Shown here one piece after another: positions 1 to 7,518 of a stretch of DNA of 20,496 bases (within the stretch, counting starts at the first letter, position 1; each line of letters begins with the position of its first letter). The notes below the pieces were generated by a model that did no database searches, was not told the origin of the DNA, and was given only the letters and a program-made list of their open reading frames with translations. The position numbers were made by a program, and so were the translations under genes. This stretch comes from an uncultured Ruminococcus sp. (GTDB taxonomy: Bacteria > Bacillota > Clostridia > Oscillospirales > Ruminococcaceae): positions 1 to 20,496 of the forward strand of contig CACZQG010000346.1 in the NCBI GenBank assembly GCA_902783235.1, written 5' to 3'.

Positions 1-1548
1 CTTTTGTTTATGGGATCAAACAACTTCTTCTATGTCAGCGCTTCAGCCCCTAACAGTATTCGTCTGGGTTATGAAGCGGATGCTATTGAAGGTGCAAAAC
101 GCTTTAAAAAATCAGATAATCCTTATTATGATGATAGTGATGTTGATGAGGATAGAAGCCAGTTCCTTAAAATAAAAGATTCGGCTTGGAATTATAAGGA
201 TCCCCAGATCGATCTGAGCAAGAATGTATTCTATACCAATACCAATCGTGATTGCTTGTATCTGAAATATGATGGTACAAATAATAACAGTAATAATAAT
301 GGTCTTGATGATGTGCATTCACCAAGATACGCCATGAGACTATCTAATGGTGAGGGTGACATGAGCGATTATTACGTCAGAGCTGTTAAAGGCGATGGCG
401 GATCAAGAATGCTTATCGAAAATTCTCAGCGGGGAAGCTGGGTATTTATGTCTAAGATAATTGAAGGAAGGGGAGTAGGCTTCAGGATATTTGATGATAT
501 TCCAAATACTGCTGACCCGGACTTTCAGTTTAATTATAGCGGTTATGTAGCCGCACAGAATGGAAGCTGGAAATGGAATGACTGTGCAGTAATGTACATG
601 GGTGAAAAATTACGTTTTTCATGTATTAAGGGCAATACTACAGTCAGAAAGGGTCAGATATTATCCATTAGTGCCAATGATTATATTGACACAGATGGAA
701 AGGAAGAATCTGCCGAGGGTGTCATTCTGAAAAACGGCGAGACCATTACTATAGAAAAAGGCGGAATACTGAGTATTAGCGGCACATTTATAAATAATGG
801 TACTATTATAAATAATGGCGGTACTATCCTGGTAAAGGATTCCGGCACCATAACACCATTTCTTCAGGGAGCCGGTACTGCTGAAAAAGGCTGCGGTGCT
901 ATTAAATGTAACGGCGGAGATATAATTATTCAGCAGGGTGGGGCTATATATGCAGGACTTAATGATGATAAGGCTGTTAAAGTGCCATTTTATCTGGATA
1001 ACAGTTCAACGCTGATCAATATGGGACTTCTGGTATATGGTTCTATACGGCTGGGTGATGCTTCTCGTGTTGAACTATACGAGTCATCCAAAACCTACGG
1101 TTCTATATATGGTTATAAATGTACTGACCAGCAATTATCTATTATTAATTATGACCCACCATCCAAAGCAAGAGACAGTATCGAAAAAAATGGTGGCATA
1201 TATCTTGGAAGCTCTGTCAAGAATTCTCTTACCGGAAAAAAGGGTGTAACAGAATATGAACATCATTATACTCAAAAAACTGTAGATATAGCCACTGATA
1301 TGTATAAATATAATAATGAAGCATTTCTGGCGGGTGACCTTAGCAAGGTGAAAAATCTTTATCGGGAAACAGTTATTAAGGATATACTAATGATTAATCG
1401 TCGTTATACCATCAGATCGGGAATGTATAGAAGCGAGAATTCTGTTGTGGAACGAGCTAAAGAATCTCATTTACTGATCCCAAAAGGATATGAAAATAAC
1501 TTTAACGATCCAAACTGCGCTTTGAATACGGAGATACTCGTACTATGA
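1..1548 (+). CDS. 5'-truncated protein with a beta-helix-like central region; function unknown
   Basis: The frame is open from the first base, so the gene almost certainly starts upstream; the TTG at position 4 has no visible ribosome binding site. About 515 codons are present. Residues ~1-205 are polar and Asp/Asn/Tyr-rich with several Trp and look like a globular beta domain. Residues ~211-355 (bases ~631-1065) carry short repeats around NGGTI, NNGTI and GGILSI, with Gly/Asn turns and alternating Ile/Val, as expected of a right-handed parallel beta-helix or pectin-lyase-like solenoid. The last ~130 residues are more helical and charged. No transmembrane segment or sorting signal is visible, but the N-terminus, where a signal peptide would lie, is missing. 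The stop overlaps the VirD4 start (ATGA), so it is co-translated with the secretion genes and may be an exported surface component. I do not recognise a named family. Confidence 0.75.
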   Translation, partial: LLFMGSNNFFYVSASAPNSIRLGYEADAIEGAKRFKKSDNPYYDDSDVDEDRSQFLKIKDSAWNYKDPQIDLSKNVFYTNTNRDCLYLKYDGTNNNSNNNGLDDVHSPRYAMRLSNGEGDMSDYYVRAVKGDGGSRMLIENSQRGSWVFMSKIIEGRGVGFRIFDDIPNTADPDFQFNYSGYVAAQNGSWKWNDCAVMYMGEKLRFSCIKGNTTVRKGQILSISANDYIDTDGKEESAEGVILKNGETITIEKGGILSISGTFINNGTIINNGGTILVKDSGTITPFLQGAGTAEKGCGAIKCNGGDIIIQQGGAIYAGLNDDKAVKVPFYLDNSSTLINMGLLVYGSIRLGDASRVELYESSKTYGSIYGYKCTDQQLSIINYDPPSKARDSIEKNGGIYLGSSVKNSLTGKKGVTEYEHHYTQKTVDIATDMYKYNNEAFLAGDLSKVKNLYRETVIKDILMINRRYTIRSGMYRSENSVVERAKESHLLIPKGYENNFNDPNCALNTEILVL

Positions 1549-3587
1549 TGAAGATAAAAGAGCTTTTAAAAAGCATCTCATACAAAAAAATAGCCATATA
1601 TCTTATTTGCGGTATAGTTGTAGATCTGCTTAGCGGTTGGATAGTGAGGGAGCTAATAAGCTATGTTTCCAGCTTTATCAATAAGGAAAGGAAGTTTTCC
1701 ATCGAACTTGCATGGCTGATCCAACCCAAGACCTGGCTTATAGGTCTGCTTGTCATTGTTGGCGGTTTTATCGTATGGATCTTTTCCGGCAATAACATGG
1801 ACAGGATATTCCACACCGGAAAGGGGCTTCTGGGACAGAAGGGTAAAGTAGATGTAGTTGAAGGTTCCCTTGAAAACAGTCGTTTCCTTACTGATAAAGA
1901 ACGAGATAAATATTTCCCGGGACATGATTATAACGATCTGTCAGGTGTAACAAAGGATGGTATTCCTGTTCGTGCTGTACTGGATAATAAATCACATTTA
2001 AAGATAAACTTTCTTTCAGGTGCTCACAGTCTTATTATCGGTGCTACCGGTTCAGGTAAGACAACAACATTTATCAATCCAATGATACAGCTTCTTGGAG
2101 CATCAAATGCTGGCAGTTCAATGATAATGACAGACCCGAAAGGGGAATTGTTTTCACTTCATTCTCAGTTTTTGAAGGAACGTGGATATAACGTACTTCT
2201 GCTTGATCTGCGTGATACTTATTCCTCCAGCCGATGGAATCCGCTGGGTGACATATGGGATATGTATCAGGAGTATGCTTCAGCCGGAAAAGGAATAATC
2301 GCTCATAAGGACAGCATGGCATCTTATGAGAAGCTGGACAAACCTGATGGTATTGCCGAAGAAGGCAGTATATGGTTTGAGTGGCGGGGAAAAGCATATG
2401 CGGATCCTTCCCATTGTCAGGATGATGTTGCTGTAACACGTCAGAAGGTTTATGATGAAATGTATGAGGATCTTAATGATCTGGTTTCAGTAATATGTCC
2501 TGTTGAAAATGAAAAGGATCCTGTATGGGAAAAAGGCGCACGTTCAATTATTATGTCTACCTGCCTTGCAATGCTGGAGGATTCCGAGGATGAAAGACTG
2601 GGCATGACAAAGGAAAAGTTCAACTTTTTCAATATTAATAAGGCACTTACCAACAGTGAAAATGAGTTTGCAGCTTTAAAAGACTACTTTAACGGCAGAA
2701 GCAAGCTATCTCAGGCATACACCCTGTCACGACAGGTAATGTCGGCAGCAGATACCACACTTTCCTCGTATATGTCCATCACCTTTGATAAGTTAAATAT
2801 GTTCAATGACCGTGGCCTTTGCGGACTTACAAGCGCAACTGACGTTAATGCTGCTTCATTTGCTGAGCGGCCTACAGCCTTGTTCATGAAAATACCGGAT
2901 GAAAAGGATACAAGACATGGTCTGGCGGCAGTGTTCATCCTTTGTATGTACAAAGCACTTATCAAAGTTGCTTCTGCAAGAGAGGATCTGTCATTGCCGA
3001 GAAACGTCTATTTTATTCTTGATGAGTTTGGTAATATGCCTAAAATAGAAAAATTTGACAAGATGATAACTGTTGGACGTTCAAGAAAGATCTGGTTCAA
3101 TATGGTTGTACAGTCTTACTCTCAGCTTTCCAATGTTTACGGAAATGAGGTAGCTGACATTGTAAAGAGTAACTGTGGTATGAAAATGTTTATCGGTTCA
3201 AACGATATTGGTACCTGTGAGGAGTTTTCAAAGCTGTGCGGCAATATGACCGTTCGTACCACAAGTACCTCTGCCAGCATAGGCAGTAAGGAAGGGGATA
3301 TAAACCTTTCTTCTCAGACACAGGTAAGACCTCTTATCTATCCTAGTGAGCTTCAGATGCTCAACAATAAAGAATCAACGGGTAATGCTATTATTGTTAC
3401 CTTTGGCAATTATCCTTTGAAAACCAAGTATACTCCCAGCTATAAATGTCCCTTTTATAAAATGGGTACTATGGACATGGGTGAGTTGAGATCACATATG
3501 TTCAGGGCTGATGAGGTATTCTATGATCTAGAAGAACGTAATGATATCGTTCTTGGAAAATACAGAGAGGAGAATGAGGAACAATGA
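1545..3587 (+). CDS. virD4-like: VirD4/TraG-like type IV coupling ATPase
   Basis: 680 residues. Two N-terminal membrane segments lie at ~15-35 and ~62-82, followed by a cytoplasmic P-loop NTPase domain. Walker A is GATGSGKT (residues 166-173). Walker B is FILDEFGN, with Asp493-Glu494, followed by GRSRK and VQSYSQL, typical of TraG/VirD4 coupling proteins. This family forms a hexamer at the inner face of the membrane and feeds substrates (relaxase-DNA or proteins) to a type IV channel. It resembles the VirD4-like proteins of Tn1549/CTn4-type elements (CD1115 type). A segment of ~60 residues (~238-300), rich in Trp/Asp/Lys, interrupts the core after RWNPLGD and looks like an insertion. The start could be ATG 1545 or ATG 1548; GGAG at 1530-1533 and the ATGA overlap with the upstream stop suit 1545. 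Its own stop overlaps the next start. Confidence 0.93.
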   Translation: MMKIKELLKSISYKKIAIYLICGIVVDLLSGWIVRELISYVSSFINKERKFSIELAWLIQPKTWLIGLLVIVGGFIVWIFSGNNMDRIFHTGKGLLGQKGKVDVVEGSLENSRFLTDKERDKYFPGHDYNDLSGVTKDGIPVRAVLDNKSHLKINFLSGAHSLIIGATGSGKTTTFINPMIQLLGASNAGSSMIMTDPKGELFSLHSQFLKERGYNVLLLDLRDTYSSSRWNPLGDIWDMYQEYASAGKGIIAHKDSMASYEKLDKPDGIAEEGSIWFEWRGKAYADPSHCQDDVAVTRQKVYDEMYEDLNDLVSVICPVENEKDPVWEKGARSIIMSTCLAMLEDSEDERLGMTKEKFNFFNINKALTNSENEFAALKDYFNGRSKLSQAYTLSRQVMSAADTTLSSYMSITFDKLNMFNDRGLCGLTSATDVNAASFAERPTALFMKIPDEKDTRHGLAAVFILCMYKALIKVASAREDLSLPRNVYFILDEFGNMPKIEKFDKMITVGRSRKIWFNMVVQSYSQLSNVYGNEVADIVKSNCGMKMFIGSNDIGTCEEFSKLCGNMTVRTTSTSASIGSKEGDINLSSQTQVRPLIYPSELQMLNNKESTGNAIIVTFGNYPLKTKYTPSYKCPFYKMGTMDMGELRSHMFRADEVFYDLEERNDIVLGKYREENEEQ

Positions 3588-4546
3588 TCTTTAAAAAGCT
3601 GCTGGCTGTTTCCGCATCATTGGTTGTGGGAACTGTGTTGTTTACTGAAACTGCTGCCGCAGAAATTGATATGGATTATGAAGGCGCAGTAGATATATTC
3701 ACAGGTCAGCCGGTTCAGGATGATGATGAAATCAGCCAGCAGCAGATCATTACCTTATCCGATGGAAGCATTTATGACAGACTTACTCATACATTCAATT
3801 ATTCACTGTCTGATAATAACGGCACAGTAAAGTCAAGTGTTGCAGGCGGAATGATAACTACTGATTCGGTAAGCATTGAGATAGATTCCGATGTTACAGC
3901 AAGGCTTTACATAAACGGTGAAGAAGCTCAGAATCAGAATATGTCTGAAATATCTGCTTCCGGGAGCTATTCTCTTTTGGTAAGTGAAGACGGAGTTGAT
4001 CACCAGTTGTTTTCATTTACTATTATTCCTAAAAAGACAGGTGCCCTTACTGCATATGATCTTCCTGACGGGTTTCTGCTGAATTCGGTGATCCTTTCCG
4101 GTGAGCCTCAGCTTTTATCCGACAGACAGAAGGTGGATTTCAGTCAGGATGGTGATTACAAGATATCATACAGATGTGCTGCAACAGGCATTGATTATGG
4201 TCTTGATATTACTGTGGATCATATCCCTCCCAAGGTGGAATTGGAGGGAACGGTGGACGGTGCAGCAAGGGGAACTGTTACTCTTATCGGACTGGATGAA
4301 TATGACAGCGTTAGTGTAATTCATGATGGAAGGGAAATGAAATATCCAAAAGACGGTATCTTTACGGTTCCGGGTGAGTATGTGCTGACGATTACAGATG
4401 ATGCTGGTAATCAAACGGTGGAACAATTTGAGATCAAGTTTTATCTTAACTATCAGGGCGTATTTTTTGGATTGATCTCGCTGGCAGTTATAATTGCTGT
4501 GATTGTATTCTTGTATGTGTCAAGGAAGAGATTGAAGGTGCGATAG
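3584..4546 (+). CDS. Secreted, C-terminally membrane-anchored protein with Ig-like domains
   Basis: 320 residues. The N-terminus is a clear signal peptide: Lys4-Lys5, a hydrophobic core, then TAAAE with likely cleavage after Ala26. A single hydrophobic segment at ~292-311, followed by Arg/Lys (SRKRLKVR), should anchor the C-terminus with a short cytoplasmic tail. The ~260 residues between are beta-rich; the stretch around DHIPPKVELEG, leading to the ITDDAGNQTVEQF ending (~213-285), is typical of bacterial Ig-like repeats, and a weaker similar unit precedes it. The gene overlaps virD4 by 4 nt and is 1 nt from the TrbL-like gene. In Tn1549/CTn4-type loci this slot usually holds a small Maff2-type membrane protein (family knowledge, from memory), so this may be a replacement. 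It may be a surface-exposed scaffold or stabiliser of the channel; no enzyme motif is seen. Confidence 0.82.
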   Translation: MIFKKLLAVSASLVVGTVLFTETAAAEIDMDYEGAVDIFTGQPVQDDDEISQQQIITLSDGSIYDRLTHTFNYSLSDNNGTVKSSVAGGMITTDSVSIEIDSDVTARLYINGEEAQNQNMSEISASGSYSLLVSEDGVDHQLFSFTIIPKKTGALTAYDLPDGFLLNSVILSGEPQLLSDRQKVDFSQDGDYKISYRCAATGIDYGLDITVDHIPPKVELEGTVDGAARGTVTLIGLDEYDSVSVIHDGREMKYPKDGIFTVPGEYVLTITDDAGNQTVEQFEIKFYLNYQGVFFGLISLAVIIAVIVFLYVSRKRLKVR

Positions 4547-4547
4547 T

Positions 4548-7490
4548 ATGTTTGATGTAGGAAATATGATTAAGGAAGGTATCAGCTATATCCTTGATAA
4601 TATTCTGGCAAAACTATTCTATGTCATTGAAAAGGTCATTTGCAAAGCAGTTGGCTATATGCAGCAGCTTTTTGATGTATTTACCGGTACTGCAATGGTA
4701 ACATACGATAACTCTGATTCATATCTTATCAATGTATTTTTCGGTAACAAGGCTGTGGCAGGTATATACTGGGGCATGGCTGCTATCGGTATTGTTCTGA
4801 GCTTTGTTTTTGCTCTAACAGCAGTAGTCAGAAAAATGTTTGATCTTGATGACAAGGCAAAGCACACCTTTGGACAGATCCTCAGAGGACTGCTTAAAAG
4901 TATTCTCATAATACTTAGTCTTAATGTTGCTATGACTGTAGTGATAACCTCTACCAACGTTCTTATGAAATCAGTTACCGATATATTTGATAAGAATGTA
5001 CAGCTTACAGAGGGCAATCCGCATATTGACTTCACCAATGAGCAGTTTGCAGCAATGTCAAGAATATTCAATACAGTGGGAAATTACTCCCTGAACCCTT
5101 CTTATCTCAGCAGATACAATTTGAATACCTGTTATAATGATATCAGAGGTGATCTGAAATATTTGTCGGATACGGGTATGTTCAAGTATGATTATGAAGA
5201 ACCTGATAAAGCCGGCGGAAAAGCAGAAACTACCTGGCAGTCAGTTCTTCAGGAGCTGGCACTGGCTGCTGATTTTAATAAGGAAGTGCCTGTGGACAAT
5301 TATAATGAAGGTATTGCCAACGCACTTAGCAACTGCATGAATATACTCAAAACCAATTCGGGATTTCATGCACTTGAATCCTTTGACAGAAAGAATACAT
5401 ATAATAGGAATAATCTTGCTCTTGACCGTGTATTGTTTGTTATTGGTACTATGGGTATTGGTAATACTGCGGCGGCAAGAAATGAAGCATTCAATAAAAA
5501 TCCGGATCTTTACGATAACCTCAGAAAACCGTATGTATTGGGTACAAAGGATGCCTTTGATATTGATCAGGTGAATAAGGATTTCAGCCTGTCACCCTCA
5601 AAGATGAATTATCTGGTCATATACCTTGCAGGTACTATGATATTGGGTGTTATGGCGCTTATTATTCTCAATTGTATTGTACGAATATTCAATCTGTTGT
5701 TTATGTATCTTATTGCACCGCCTATTATTGCTGTCTCACCCCTTGATGATGGCGGTAAATTCAGACAGTGGATGACAGCATTTATAGTACAGGTATTTTC
5801 TATATTTGCTACTGTTATATCCATGCGTCTTTATCTGATATTCGTTCCTGTTATAATGAGTCCGAATCTGCATCTTTCAGATAATACATTTCTTGATACA
5901 TTGGGAAAGGTGCTTATAATCGTTGCAGCTGCACAGGCTATACTGAAAGCTAATGGCATTCTTACAGGTATTTTAGCAGATCAGGCAGGAATGCAGTCTA
6001 TCTATGCAGGTGATATGACAGACTACGCAAGACGCAGTACTGTGGGTAAAGCAGCTCTTGCTGTAAAGGATTATGTTGATTCTTTGCCTGTAAAGCCATT
6101 ATCCGCACTCTGGGATAAAGTGACCGGCAAAGGCGGTGCCGGTGGCAGCAGCGGCGGTGGTGGGTCCAATACCGAACTGCCGAACAATAAATCCCAGGAT
6201 AGCAATGAGGGAGTTAATACCGATAATAATAAGAATGACGGCAATGGTATCGATAACGATATTGATAACAATGGTGTGAAAGGGAAAACCGATAAAAATG
6301 AAAACGATCTTCCCGGTAATAAGAACAATAATGATGATGGATCCAAGAAAAGCGGAAAGGGCAATAAAGGTGGAAGTAACGCCAATAAGCTTCCTCCTCC
6401 AAACAGAAATCAGGGTCATGATCTGAGTAAAGAGGATAAGGATAAGAGGATCGAGAATTTCTTTGGTAAAAAAGGTCTTGACAGTGTGAAAAAGCCCGGT
6501 TCAGCAAATCAGGTTCATAATAATAAGGATAACGGTGATCCTGAGAATGATATGTGGAGCTTTATGGGAGCCGATCCTGCCGACAAGGTGTCTCATGGAG
6601 AGGATGACTTTAATATCGGAGATATGTTTGGCAATGATATTGGCTTTAAAGATTACAATGATATTCCTATGAATGAGCATAATGCACAGATGAATAATAA
6701 TGCTGCTGATGAGAGCCATAATATACCTGAAATGCAGCATGATGAAGAGAAAGAACTTCAAGGTGATGATCTGAATGATTTTATCAATAGTGCACCCTTG
6801 GGAGGTAAAAACCTTATCAGCGGAAATATTGATAATGCAGAGATCAATCCAATGCCTGAGATGGAACGAGATATGAATGGTATTATGGATAATCCGCATG
6901 ACTTCAGCATGGACGATCTTATGAAAAATGAAAGCTTTGGCGGTGAAAACCTTATCAGTGCTTTCGACGATGATGAAAAAGCTCAAATGCCCGATAATCA
7001 GCATGAGGCGGCAGGAGATAATATTATTAATAATGGCAATGAAAATGATGGCAAAAAAGCTGTCAATAATGCAGATGCACATGATAATAGTATAAATAAT
7101 GTAAAGAATGAAAGGAAAAATAATCCGAAACCAAGGAATATGAAAGAGCTTTTCAGTCGCCCGAAAAATAACCCGGAAAATAAAAACAGAGGTGGTGCAG
7201 GACGCAGAAACGGTCAGATACCTGATATACCCAAGCCGGAGCGTCACAATAACCAAAATGTATCTGATGAAAGCATAAGAAAAATGTTTGGAAATAAAGC
7301 CGCTAATGATCTTAGGAACGAACGGTTAAGGAAAAAGGGCGGCGGAAGAGCAGTAAACGAGAATGGTAAGCTAAATACAGATTTGCGAAGCTTTTTGGGT
7401 GAAGACAAACCGAAAAAAGAAGGAAATAAAGTTCCCCAAAAAACCGATGGCAATAATAATTTGCCTCCGAATCGGGAGGAACACCCCTAA
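4548..7490 (+). CDS. trbL-like: TrbL/VirB6-like polytopic membrane channel protein with long disordered tail
   Basis: 980 residues. Residues 1-~510 hold the membrane part: hydrophobic segments near 69-92, 108-135, 355-398, 409-432 and 446-475, with an extracytoplasmic or loop region (~140-350) between the second and third. The block around FMYLIAPPI and SPLDDGGKFRQW (~382-405) is a recognisable signature of Gram-positive TrbL/VirB6 proteins (CD1112 type), which line the inner-membrane channel of type IV systems. After a Gly-rich linker (~525-540), residues ~540-980 form an Asn/Asp/Lys-rich, hydrophobic-poor tail that family members usually lack. Eight short phi-x-x-phi-phi motifs are spaced along it (see the separate repeat entry). 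AAGGTG at 4535-4540 serves ATG 4548. The VirB4-like gene follows after 28 nt. Confidence 0.88.
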   Translation: MFDVGNMIKEGISYILDNILAKLFYVIEKVICKAVGYMQQLFDVFTGTAMVTYDNSDSYLINVFFGNKAVAGIYWGMAAIGIVLSFVFALTAVVRKMFDLDDKAKHTFGQILRGLLKSILIILSLNVAMTVVITSTNVLMKSVTDIFDKNVQLTEGNPHIDFTNEQFAAMSRIFNTVGNYSLNPSYLSRYNLNTCYNDIRGDLKYLSDTGMFKYDYEEPDKAGGKAETTWQSVLQELALAADFNKEVPVDNYNEGIANALSNCMNILKTNSGFHALESFDRKNTYNRNNLALDRVLFVIGTMGIGNTAAARNEAFNKNPDLYDNLRKPYVLGTKDAFDIDQVNKDFSLSPSKMNYLVIYLAGTMILGVMALIILNCIVRIFNLLFMYLIAPPIIAVSPLDDGGKFRQWMTAFIVQVFSIFATVISMRLYLIFVPVIMSPNLHLSDNTFLDTLGKVLIIVAAAQAILKANGILTGILADQAGMQSIYAGDMTDYARRSTVGKAALAVKDYVDSLPVKPLSALWDKVTGKGGAGGSSGGGGSNTELPNNKSQDSNEGVNTDNNKNDGNGIDNDIDNNGVKGKTDKNENDLPGNKNNNDDGSKKSGKGNKGGSNANKLPPPNRNQGHDLSKEDKDKRIENFFGKKGLDSVKKPGSANQVHNNKDNGDPENDMWSFMGADPADKVSHGEDDFNIGDMFGNDIGFKDYNDIPMNEHNAQMNNNAADESHNIPEMQHDEEKELQGDDLNDFINSAPLGGKNLISGNIDNAEINPMPEMERDMNGIMDNPHDFSMDDLMKNESFGGENLISAFDDDEKAQMPDNQHEAAGDNIINNGNENDGKKAVNNADAHDNSINNVKNERKNNPKPRNMKELFSRPKNNPENKNRGGAGRRNGQIPDIPKPERHNNQNVSDESIRKMFGNKAANDLRNERLRKKGGGRAVNENGKLNTDLRSFLGEDKPKKEGNKVPQKTDGNNNLPPNREEHP
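6447..7400 (+). repeat. Eight spaced phi-x-x-phi-phi(-G) linear motifs in the TrbL-like tail
   Basis: Within the disordered tail the bulky hydrophobics cluster in short similar hexapeptides: IENFFG (635-640), MWSFMG (669-674), IGDMFG (690-695), LNDFIN (742-747), MDDLMK (788-793), MKELFS (865-870), IRKMFG (910-915) and LRSFLG (946-951). Two are embedded in a longer near-repeat ending GGKNLIS / GGENLIS. The intervening residues are mostly Asn, Asp, Lys, Glu and Gly. The motif positions are read directly; their role as docking sites is inference. Confidence 0.7.
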
Positions 7491-7518
7491 CAATCAATAA
7501 TGAAAGGAAACAAGAGAG

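Noticed and set aside
6501..7256. 251-codon open frame on the minus strand
   Set aside because: It mirrors the Asn/Asp-rich, AT-rich tail of the TrbL-like gene; the translation is Ile/His-rich low complexity with no start signal, and the plus frame is clearly coding.
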